From assembly GCA_030045215.1 (NCBI GenBank), contig JASIBJ010000349.1:1-19408 (forward strand): a stretch of DNA of 19,408 nt, read 5' to 3'. How positions within the stretch are numbered: the stretch's first letter is position 1; each line of letters opens with the position of its first letter. The notes under the pieces are model-generated. The model made no database searches and was not told the origin of the DNA. It worked only from the letters and a program-made list of their open reading frames with translations. This DNA is from Streptosporangiaceae bacterium (GTDB lineage Bacteria > Actinomycetota > Actinomycetes > Streptosporangiales > Streptosporangiaceae). Positions 8,195 to 14,655 of this stretch are shown here, in pieces. The position numbers and the translations under genes were made by a program.

Positions 8195-8208
8195 GCGCCG
8201 GCGGGCGC
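8195..8208 (+). promoter_or_regulatory. Short hairpin between the ATPase and rhodanese genes
   Basis: GCGCC (8195-8199) and GGCGC (8204-8208) enclose a 4-nt loop within the 50-bp gap. It is short, with no T-run. It might weakly separate the rhodanese gene from the transporter message, but the gap is small enough for read-through. Confidence 0.2.
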
Positions 8209-8230
8209 CTAGATCTTTGCGGAGGTACAC

Positions 8231-9070
8231 ATGCCCGTCAGTCCCGGCAGTCCGCTGATAACCGTTGGCGAGCTGCGGTCGGCGCTCGAAGCGGAGAATC
8301 CGCCGGTCATTCTCGACGTGCGCTCGGGCCAGGACGGGCGCTCGGCGTTTCTGACCGGGCACGTCCCGACCGCGCAATACGCGGACCTGCAAGCCGATTT
8401 CTCCGGCCCCGCTGCTCCGGAGGAGGGCCGCACTCCGATTCCCGATGCCGCGGCGCTCCAGGCATCGATGCGCGGCTGGGGGATCAGTGCGGTAAGCGAT
8501 GTCGTGGTCTATGACAACGCGCGCGGCCTGACCGCGGCCAGGGCCTGGTGGATGTTGCGCTGGGCCGGGCTCTCCGCGGTCAGGCTGCTCGACGGCGGCC
8601 TGTCCGCATGGTCAGCCGCCGGAGCGCAGCTGGTTACCGACCTGGTCGTGCCCGCGCCAGGTGACATCGTCGTCCGGCCGGGCTCATTGCCGACGCTGAC
8701 CGCGGCCGACGTGATAGCCCTTCCAGCCACCGGTGTACTGGTGGACGCGCGCGAGCCCGCCCGCTTCAGCGGCGAGGCTGAGCCGCTCGATCCCGTAGCG
8801 GGCCACATCCCCGGGGCGATCAACTTGCCGACGACGGCAAACCTCGGAGCGGATGGGCGGTTCCTGCCCCCGGACCGGCTCCGGGCCCGGTTCGAGGCTA
8901 GTCGCCTGCACGGGCGCGACCCGATTGTCGTGTACTGCGGCAGCGGTGTTACCGCAGCGCACGAGATCCTTGCCCTGCGCGTAGCAGGGATAGAGGCGGT
9001 GATGTACCCGCCGTCGTGGTCCGGCTGGATCAGCGACCCCGCGCACCTGGTGGCGACCGGCGACGGTTGA
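8231..9070 (+). CDS. Two-domain rhodanese-like sulfurtransferase (thiosulfate or 3-mercaptopyruvate type)
   Basis: 279 residues, the usual length for tandem-rhodanese sulfurtransferases. It is predicted to move sulfane sulfur through a Cys-persulfide to cyanide, thiols or other acceptors in the cytoplasm. The N-terminal domain (about 9-135) keeps the fold marks LDVRSG (28-33) and GHVPTAQYADL (43-53) but has YDNARGLTA (94-102) where a catalytic Cys would be, so it is non-catalytic. The C-terminal domain (about 155-272) has VDAREPARFSG (171-181), GHIPGAINLP (191-200) and the active-site loop CGSGVTA with Cys236 (236-242). GGAGG at 8221-8225 lies 5 nt before the ATG. As the last gene of the block it suggests that the imported and oxidised compound carries sulfur, for example releasing sulfite or a reactive sulfur species. 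The exact donor cannot be told from the loop alone. Confidence 0.92.
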   Translation: MPVSPGSPLITVGELRSALEAENPPVILDVRSGQDGRSAFLTGHVPTAQYADLQADFSGPAAPEEGRTPIPDAAALQASMRGWGISAVSDVVVYDNARGLTAARAWWMLRWAGLSAVRLLDGGLSAWSAAGAQLVTDLVVPAPGDIVVRPGSLPTLTAADVIALPATGVLVDAREPARFSGEAEPLDPVAGHIPGAINLPTTANLGADGRFLPPDRLRARFEASRLHGRDPIVVYCGSGVTAAHEILALRVAGIEAVMYPPSWSGWISDPAHLVATGDG

Positions 9071-9107
9071 CCTGCCCGGCGCAGCCCCACTGGTCGCATC
9101 CCGAAGC

Positions 9108-9671
9108 TCAGACCGGCTCGATCACCCTGCTGACGATCCAGGCGTGCTTTCCGACCTGGCGGACACGAGTGAAGTCGTATTCCTCGAGGAGCTCGACCGT
9201 CGCGCTGAACAGGAACCTGCTCTGGGCTACGCGGCCGGTGGTGGTCTCCGAGATCGCTTCGACCAGGCCGCCACCAGCGATGGCGATCTGTGCTAGCGCC
9301 CCCTTGATTCCGGCTCGTGCGATGCCCTGGCCTCGATGTCTCTTGTCAACGAAGATGCAGGTGATCCGCCAGCGGGCCGGGGGCGGCGGGTTCTTGCGGT
9401 ACTCAAGTCGGTGCCTGAGCGTCAGCTCGTCCGGGCTGCCGTACTGGCACCAGCCCTGCGCCAGCCCTTCGTGATCGAAAACTAGCGCGGCATGCGCGTC
9501 GCCGGCCCGCACGAGCTGCTCCTTCAGTCCGCGGTGATCTCTGATCTCGCGCTGGTACGCCGTGTGAAACGCGACGCACCAGCAGCCTCCGTAGACCCCG
9601 TTGTTGCGTTCGACCAACTCCGCGAACGCATCCCAGGTGGATGCGTCGAGGGGCCGGGTCGTATACGCCAT
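9108..9671 (-). CDS. GNAT-family N-acetyltransferase
   Basis: 187 residues from ATG 9671, preceded by GGGAG 8 nt upstream. A longer in-frame ATG at 9722 would overlap the upstream hydrolase gene and is less likely. The acetyl-CoA pyrophosphate-binding motif A is RHRGQGIA (111-118), following the strand WRITCIFVD (101-109). The N-terminal GGCWCVAFH (28-36) is typical of a GNAT subfamily with a Cys-x-Cys element, and YDFTRV (165-170) is in the usual place for the last motif. It would transfer an acetyl group from acetyl-CoA to an amine on a small molecule or protein; the substrate is unknown. It lies 40 bp downstream of the alpha/beta hydrolase on the same strand, so the two are probably co-transcribed. 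It converges on the rhodanese gene with a 37-bp gap. Confidence 0.88.
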   Translation of the reverse strand: MAYTTRPLDASTWDAFAELVERNNGVYGGCWCVAFHTAYQREIRDHRGLKEQLVRAGDAHAALVFDHEGLAQGWCQYGSPDELTLRHRLEYRKNPPPPARWRITCIFVDKRHRGQGIARAGIKGALAQIAIAGGGLVEAISETTTGRVAQSRFLFSATVELLEEYDFTRVRQVGKHAWIVSRVIEPV

Positions 9672-9711
9672 TACGTGTTCTCCCACCGTTGACCTAGCCC
9701 CGGCCGGCCGC

Positions 9712-10407
9712 TCAGGACTCATCGGCGACCTGCGCGAGGATACGTGCCAGCTTGTCCGGCGCGCTGATCATAGGCCAGTGACCGGAATCGATATTGATAA
9801 ACGAGACGTTCTTGCTCTTCGCCAGCTCCGGGATCTGGCCCTGGTCGATCCACTCCCTCGCCTCGTCGGGGGTGAACTCCGGGCAGATCAGCACCACCGG
9901 TATCTCGTAGCGGCGCTCGTCGGTCAGCGTGATCACCCCGCGGGTGACCCCTTCTGGGACCGGGATCGCGGCAGATTCGATTGCCTGCTTGGCTGCGTCG
10001 TCTAGGTCGGCGGAGTCCGGGCCCTCGAACTCGCTCCAGCCGGGGAAGGGCACGGCGCCGTCCCTGACGGGAAAGCCGTCGAAGTAGGTCGTGCCCGGAG
10101 CGGGCCATCCTCCGATCATGGCGACCTTGCTGATCGTGGCGGGGCGGGCGTCGGCCGCGAGCCACGCGAGGGTGGAGGCGGCCGAGTGCCCTACCACCAT
10201 CGGCCTCCCGGCAGCCCCATCGACGGCCGCGATCACGGCTGCCACCTCATCGGCGAGCGTCGCTGATGCATTGCCGTCACCCTGGCCCGGCAGAGTGACC
10301 GGCACGGCGTGGTGGCCGCTGGCCTCGAGCCGTGTGGCGACGTCGTTCCAGACTGACCCGTCGAGCCACAGTCCGGCGATCAGCACGATGTCCATGTCGG
10401 TTTCCAT
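9712..10407 (-). CDS. Alpha/beta-fold hydrolase
   Basis: 231 residues from ATG 10407; ATG 10395 is an equally plausible start, and neither has a strong ribosome binding site. It is a soluble Ser hydrolase of the alpha/beta fold. It shows the oxyanion-side strand VLIAGLWLDGSVW (8-20), LPGQGDG (39-45), nucleophile elbow GHSAAS with Ser75, and the catalytic His210 in DSGHWPM (207-213). The acid is probably in or near LICPEFTPDEA (173-183). The substrate (an ester, lactone or similar) is unknown. The open frame continues far upstream to about 11544, but that extension runs antisense through the regulator gene and is not coding. It is transcribed divergently from the WYL regulator, which is the likely controller of it and the downstream acetyltransferase. 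Confidence 0.88.
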   Translation of the reverse strand: METDMDIVLIAGLWLDGSVWNDVATRLEASGHHAVPVTLPGQGDGNASATLADEVAAVIAAVDGAAGRPMVVGHSAASTLAWLAADARPATISKVAMIGGWPAPGTTYFDGFPVRDGAVPFPGWSEFEGPDSADLDDAAKQAIESAAIPVPEGVTRGVITLTDERRYEIPVVLICPEFTPDEAREWIDQGQIPELAKSKNVSFINIDSGHWPMISAPDKLARILAQVADES

Positions 10408-10452
10408 TTCTCTGGCGCCGCGCGGATGCGCCGGCATAGTCAGCGGGACCTC

Positions 10453-10474
10453 ACCGCCAGACATTAGTGGCGGT
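10453..10474. promoter_or_regulatory. Inverted repeat in the divergent promoter region (candidate WYL-regulator operator)
   Basis: ACCGCCA (10453-10459) and TGGCGGT (10468-10474) are perfectly complementary around an 8-nt AT-richer centre. The site sits in the 102-bp gap between hydrolase and regulator, 36 bp before the regulator's GTG. A second, smaller repeat follows (TCAGG 10475-10479 with CCTGA 10491-10495). Spacing and location fit an operator for a dimeric HTH protein acting on both promoters. Binding is inferred, not shown. Confidence 0.4.
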
Positions 10475-10509
10475 TCAGGACGATCAGCTTCCTGATTAAC
10501 CTGACTACT

Positions 10510-11478
10510 GTGAAAGGCGACCTGAGTCCTACCGGGCGAGCACTTCGCGCCCTCGAGTTGCTCCAAGCGGAACCGGGCATCACCGCCGCCCGGCTTGCGG
10601 CGCAGCTGGGCGTGACCGAGCGCGCCGCGCACCGCTACGTCGCGATCCTGCGCGAAGCCGAGATCCCCGTGGAATCGGCCAGAGGACCCTACGGCGGCTA
10701 CCGGGTCGGCCGTGGCGTCCGCCTTCCGCCGCTGGTGTTCAGCCCGGCCGAGGCGCTCGGCCTGGTCATGGCTGTGCTCGACGGGAGCCGCGCAGCCGCG
10801 GACGCCGACGACCCGGTCGGCGCCGCATTGGGCAAGATCATCCGGGCGTTGCCGGAAAACGTCGGCCGGCCGGCCGCCATGATGCTCAGGCATGCCTCCG
10901 CCGCGCCCGACCGCCGGGCTGTGCGCCCGGAGACCGAGACCACGACCGTTCTCGTCGCCGCCGTCGCGGCCCAGCGCCGGGTGGCGGTGAGCTATCGGAG
11001 CGAGGCGGGCAGGCAGTGGGCGGAGGACGTGGACCCGTGGGCCGTCGTCGTGCGCCATGGCCGCTGGTACCTGCTCTGCCACTCCTCTCGCGCCAACGCG
11101 GTCCGGGCCTACCGCGTCGACCGGATTCAGTCGGCCGCCGCCCGCGACGAGTGCTTCCGCGCACCCGACGACGTGGATTACGTGGACCTGCTTGAGCAGC
11201 ACCTGGGGGCCGGCCGGGAGTTCGAGACCAAGGTCGTGTTCGATGCTCCCTGCGAGGAGGCCGCCCGGTATGTCGGGCGGCCGATGGGCCGTCTCGAGCC
11301 CATCGACGACGGCAAGCGATGCGTCCTGACCGGCACCACCAGCAACCCCTCGATGTACGCGGGGGAGTGGCTGGCCGCGATCCCGATCCCGTTCCGCGTC
11401 GAGGGCGGCCCCGAACTGCGCCTTGCCGTTGCTGACGTCGCCGAGCGCCTGAGAAGCGCCCTGGTGATCAGGGATTGA
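10510..11478 (+). CDS. HTH transcriptional regulator with WYL domain (YafY-like)
   Basis: 322 residues. It is a DNA-binding regulator whose WYL domain is thought to sense a ligand. The N-terminal winged HTH spans about 8-68: ALELLQAEPGITAARLAAQL, then VTERAAHRYVAILREAEIPV and the wing GPYGGYRVGRG. The WYL domain spans about 143-210 and holds the literal Trp-Tyr-Leu at 186-188 and the Arg-containing AYRVDRI (200-206). A C-terminal WCX-like extension runs to the end, and overall length is normal. The start is GTG 10510 with no clear ribosome binding site, so the mRNA may be leaderless. It is divergent from the hydrolase and acetyltransferase genes, the classic layout for a local regulator. Confidence 0.9.
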   Translation: MKGDLSPTGRALRALELLQAEPGITAARLAAQLGVTERAAHRYVAILREAEIPVESARGPYGGYRVGRGVRLPPLVFSPAEALGLVMAVLDGSRAAADADDPVGAALGKIIRALPENVGRPAAMMLRHASAAPDRRAVRPETETTTVLVAAVAAQRRVAVSYRSEAGRQWAEDVDPWAVVVRHGRWYLLCHSSRANAVRAYRVDRIQSAAARDECFRAPDDVDYVDLLEQHLGAGREFETKVVFDAPCEEAARYVGRPMGRLEPIDDGKRCVLTGTTSNPSMYAGEWLAAIPIPFRVEGGPELRLAVADVAERLRSALVIRD

Positions 11479-11643
11479 GGCGACGGGTCGACTTTTCCCG
11501 GTGACGCGACAGCCGCACAGGGCGATTTTGAGCGGGCACGCCACCGCGGCGACCGTGCCTTTCCTGCTGGTCGCGGTGCATCGACTCTTTGATGACGTGG
11601 ATGCCTGCCGGGGCTGTTACCGTCGGCGGCGGGAGGTATGACC

Positions 11644-12411
11644 GTGCCGGTCACCGTTTGTGAGCTAGCAGTAGCGCCGGTCAAGGGCATGCGACTGCGC
11701 TGCGCGAGCCAGGTCGAGCTTGGACGGCACGGGGTAAAGGGTGATCGTGAATTCCTGGTTATCGGGGAGGACGGCACGCTGTTGCTGACCGCCCGAACCC
11801 CGGCGCTGCAGCAGATCGAGCCCGCGTGGGACCCGGTAAGAAACGTCCTCACGCTGAGCTTCCCCGACGGCGATGTCGTCCAGGACACACCCGAGATCGG
11901 GCCTCCCGCGACCACCCGGACGTACGACGGGCGGGCCATAGCCGGGTGGATCGTCCTGGGGTCGCTCGGCGACGCGCTGTCGGGTTACCTCGGTCGGCGC
12001 GTGCACCTGTTCAAGCGGGAGCCGGAGCACCTTGGCACCGACGATGAGCCCGTGACATTGATGTCCGAGGCATCGCTTCGGGCGCTCGCCCCGGAGTTCA
12101 ATGGCACGGCGCCTGACTCTCGCCGGTTCCGTATGACCATCACGATCACCGGCACCGACGCTTGGGCCGAACACGGCTGGGGCGGCCAGAAGGTGAGCAT
12201 CGGAGATGTCATCCTGCGCGTCATTGCCCCCGTGCCGCGCTGCGTGGTCACGACACGAAACCCGGACTCGGGCGCCACCGATGCGCGCATTCTGCACGCG
12301 CTGGCCCGGCTACGCGGCAAGGACGACATTACCTTCGGCGTCTGGTGCGAGATCCTCCGCCCCGGCCGTGTTCAGGTCGGTGATCTCGTCGTGGCCCCGT
12401 CATGCAGCTGA
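11644..12411 (+). CDS. MOSC domain-containing protein
   Basis: 255 residues from GTG 11644. The ribosome binding site GGGAGG (11631-11636) is 7 nt from this GTG but only 1 nt from the in-frame ATG at 11638, so I prefer the GTG. The MOSC N-terminal beta-barrel (about 3-115) begins VCELAVAPVKGMRL and contains GVKGDREFLVI (30-40). The MOSC domain (about 130-250) has FRMTITITG (162-170), the Cys-bearing segment PVPRCVVTTRNPDSG with Cys200 (196-210), and VQVGDLV near the end. In mARC and MOCO sulfurase C-terminal relatives the equivalent Cys ligates molybdenum, so this protein may bind a molybdopterin cofactor or carry sulfur and reduce N-hydroxylated substrates. There is no fused ferredoxin domain and no reductase partner nearby. 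A strong hairpin follows the stop. Confidence 0.88.
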   Translation: MPVTVCELAVAPVKGMRLRCASQVELGRHGVKGDREFLVIGEDGTLLLTARTPALQQIEPAWDPVRNVLTLSFPDGDVVQDTPEIGPPATTRTYDGRAIAGWIVLGSLGDALSGYLGRRVHLFKREPEHLGTDDEPVTLMSEASLRALAPEFNGTAPDSRRFRMTITITGTDAWAEHGWGGQKVSIGDVILRVIAPVPRCVVTTRNPDSGATDARILHALARLRGKDDITFGVWCEILRPGRVQVGDLVVAPSCS

Positions 12412-12425
12412 TCACAAGCCGCCGA

Positions 12426-12447
12426 CAGCGGTGCTTATTCACCGCTG
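12426..12447 (+). terminator. Perfect 8-bp stem-loop after the MOSC gene
   Basis: CAGCGGTG (12426-12433) pairs with CACCGCTG (12440-12447) around the loop CTTATT, 14 bp after the MOSC stop. It lacks a T-run, which is common for actinobacterial terminators, and its position supports a transcription end here. Confidence 0.6.
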
Positions 12448-12579
12448 GGATCGGTGGTCTGGCTGCCGACGCCGTGGTGGACGCGCCCGCCGACGAGTGC
12501 CTTGACGCGACCCAAACCTCGTGCTGATCATGGCGTGCGAGCGTGCCGGGCTCGCCGCAAGAGATGGCATGGCCGGTCT

Positions 12580-12597
12580 AGGCCGGTTCCCCGGCCT
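12580..12597 (+). promoter_or_regulatory. 5'-leader hairpin abutting the permease ribosome binding site
   Basis: AGGCCGG (12580-12586) and CCGGCCT (12591-12597) form a perfect 7-bp stem with a TTCC loop. The stem ends 2 nt before GGAGG (12600-12604), which lies 5 nt before the permease ATG. An upstream GGCCGG copy at 12571-12576 could compete for the same pairing partner. This geometry could modulate translation or protect mRNA. I recognise no known riboswitch class in 12448-12609, which is otherwise featureless. Confidence 0.35.
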
Positions 12598-12609
12598 CTG
12601 GAGGTGCTC

Positions 12610-14151
12610 ATGGCAGTTGCCCGCGCAGCTTCCGATTCGCAGGGCGTACTAGTGGCGCGGGAGAAAGCGAAACTGCGCAAAGTCCTCCGGCGCGTCGATC
12701 TCATTTTGTTTACCGCGTGCGCAATTGTCGGCCTCGACAGCGTCGCGTTCGCTGCGCAGGCCGGCGCGCAGGCAATCACCTGGCTGCTGATCTCGCTTGC
12801 GCTCTTCCTGGTTCCCTACGGCATGCTCGTGGCCGAGCTAGGCTCGGCCTTCCCGGTGGAGGGCGGCCCATACGAATGGGTCAAGATGTCCTTCGGAAGA
12901 TTAATCGGCTCCATGACTGCCGTGCTCTACTGGCTGACGAACCCGATTTGGATCGGCGGCACGCTCTCAGCTAGCGCGATCGCCGCGCTGAACGACTTCG
13001 TGGTCCGCAAGCCGCTCGGCACCGTTGCGGAGATCATCGTCGGCCTGACCTTCACCTGGGTCACTGTAGCCTTTGCCATCATCGCCTTCCGCTACGGGAA
13101 GTGGGCGCCCAACATCGGCACTGCCGTCAAGATCGCCGTGGTAGGGATCTTCACCGTCTTGTTCGTGGTCTTTCTCGTCCGGCACGGCCGCCCAGCCGGT
13201 GTTTCGACCGCCGCCGACCTCCGGCCATCGGTAAACGGGTTTCTCACCGTAATTGGGGTGCTGGTTTTCCTGTGGGTGGGCTTTGAGTTGTCGACCGGCG
13301 CAGCCGAAGAGATGCGGAACCCGCAGCGGGATATACCGCGGATGATCCTCCGGTCAGGAATCATCGGCGCGGTTCTGTACGGGCTGGCGATTGCCGGGAT
13401 CATCCTGGTGATCTCGAAAGCGGGCCTGTCGAGCGTGTCTGGTTTTGCCGATGCCCTGAAGGTCGTGTCCAGCGGCCTGCACTCGCGCGGCCTGGATGTG
13501 ACATTCGGGATTCTTATCACCCTCACACTGGTCGGCAGCGGCGCAGTATGGCTAGAAGGCGCCGACCGCGTTCAGGCCATCGCGGCACTTGATGGCGCCG
13601 CCCCGGCGTGGATGGGCAGGTTCGCGAGTTTCGGGACACCCATAACCGTCAACATCATGTCCGGTGTCATCGGGTCAGCGTTCGTCTTCGTCGTGTTCCT
13701 GATCACCCAGGGCAGCCTTGCGCACTTCTTCTCGGTCATGATCGCGCTGGCGATCTCCTCCACGGCCCTGTGCTACGTGTTCGTTTTCCCGGCGCTGGTC
13801 GTACTGCGTCGCAGGTTTCCGGACGCTGCTCGGCCCTACAGGGTTCCGGGTGGCATGGCCGGTGCCTGGGTCGCGGCCGTGCTCACGGAACTGTTCGTGC
13901 TAGTGACGGCAGTCACTTTGCTGTGGCCCGGAGCCATGAATGCCTTGCTGGGGCAGCCGTACTCGGTCCAGAGCAACTGGGGTGTCTCTCGCGCCTTCTT
14001 CGAGTCCGTCACGCTGGGTGTGTTCGCCGCGATGATCCTGCTCGGCTTGGTGTTCTGGGCAGTGGGCGGCGGGAGCCGACGGCGCGGCGTGACCGGGGAG
14101 GCGGACTACGACGCGACCGGCACGACCCGCCGCGCCGGCCCGGCAACCTAG
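12610..14151 (+). CDS. APC-superfamily amino acid/amine permease
   Basis: 513 residues from ATG 12610, with GGAGG 5 nt upstream; a longer frame to 12454 lacks support. It is an inner-membrane secondary transporter with about 12 hydrophobic helices. The first begins near 29 (LILFTACAIVGLDSVAFAA), with others around 57-77, 100-125 and 138-160. The family hallmark is the TM6 segment FLWVGFELSTG followed by AAEEMRNPQRDIPR (about 222-246). GSAFPVEGGPYEWV (78-91) is the usual TM2-TM3 loop. The C-terminal tail (about 485-513) is Arg/Thr-rich and probably cytoplasmic. The substrate (amino acid, polyamine or other amine) is not determined. Leu98 is encoded by TTA (12901-12903), very rare in DNA of this GC content. 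In Streptomyces that would make expression depend on the bldA tRNA. It is single-gene in layout, bounded by a hairpin upstream and by convergent genes downstream. Confidence 0.92.
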   Translation: MAVARAASDSQGVLVAREKAKLRKVLRRVDLILFTACAIVGLDSVAFAAQAGAQAITWLLISLALFLVPYGMLVAELGSAFPVEGGPYEWVKMSFGRLIGSMTAVLYWLTNPIWIGGTLSASAIAALNDFVVRKPLGTVAEIIVGLTFTWVTVAFAIIAFRYGKWAPNIGTAVKIAVVGIFTVLFVVFLVRHGRPAGVSTAADLRPSVNGFLTVIGVLVFLWVGFELSTGAAEEMRNPQRDIPRMILRSGIIGAVLYGLAIAGIILVISKAGLSSVSGFADALKVVSSGLHSRGLDVTFGILITLTLVGSGAVWLEGADRVQAIAALDGAAPAWMGRFASFGTPITVNIMSGVIGSAFVFVVFLITQGSLAHFFSVMIALAISSTALCYVFVFPALVVLRRRFPDAARPYRVPGGMAGAWVAAVLTELFVLVTAVTLLWPGAMNALLGQPYSVQSNWGVSRAFFESVTLGVFAAMILLGLVFWAVGGGSRRRGVTGEADYDATGTTRRAGPAT

Positions 14152-14204
14152 GCCGTTGTGCCTTCACATCGCCGGCTCGCGGGCAGACGCGGAACCCGAT
14201 GCGG

Positions 14205-14483
14205 TCACTGCGGCAGTTGCAGCCTGAGCTCAATCACCCGGCGTGCCGCATACTGATGGTCGCTCCACTCAAGAAGCAGGCGATACCGCAGGCAACTGAG
14301 CCATTCGCGCATCGTCCACGCGACCGCCCGCTCCAGTTGGCGCTTTTGGCGGCTCGTCATAGCCGGGGCAGTGTTCTGCGTCAGGTCCGCTGGATCGGAT
14401 GGGCTCAGCGCGCCGGCGAGACCGGTGAGCTCCAGGCTCATCTGCCGCTTCGGGTGTAGGCGTGCCCTCGAACGTGTTTTCAC
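14205..14483 (-). CDS. Small protein of unknown function, 92 residues
   Basis: I do not recognise this protein. The start is GTG 14483, chosen because GGAGGAGG lies just 4 nt upstream, the strongest ribosome binding site in the window. The N-terminus is basic (KTRSRARLHPKR, 2-13), followed by a Ser/Pro/Asp-containing linker (about 19-43) and then a probable helical region from 43 to the end. That region is rich in Arg, Leu and Trp: RQKRQLERAVAWTMREW (45-61), then LRYRLLLEW (65-73) and RRVIELRLQL (81-90). There is no signal peptide or clear transmembrane segment. The composition suggests an amphipathic, nucleic-acid- or protein-binding peptide. It lies 172 bp downstream of the LuxR/LAL gene on the same strand and converges with the permease. 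A spurious frame remains possible, since reading frames stay open easily in GC-rich DNA. Confidence 0.5.
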   Translation of the reverse strand: MKTRSRARLHPKRQMSLELTGLAGALSPSDPADLTQNTAPAMTSRQKRQLERAVAWTMREWLSCLRYRLLLEWSDHQYAARRVIELRLQLPQ

Positions 14484-14655
14484 TTTTCCTCCTCCATGGT
14501 CTCGATAGGTCGAGCACCTCGGCCTGCGAGCTGGTGCCGACGGTCGTGACGCTACGGCCGCGACGGCAAGGAGGAATCGGGGGTTTCCACATGCAGGCAT
14601 CACCAGGCCACCCTGTATCCGGCCCGGGACTCCGGTGCTGGTGCCAGCCCGATCG

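Noticed and set aside
10408..11544. Upstream extension of the alpha/beta hydrolase frame to about 610 codons
   Set aside because: The extension is antisense to the WYL regulator and has no domain; the hydrolase fold begins at about residue 7 of the chosen start.
11589..11620. TTGATG and TGTTAC upstream of the MOSC gene as a promoter
   Set aside because: The spacing of 20 bp is too long and both hexamers deviate from consensus.
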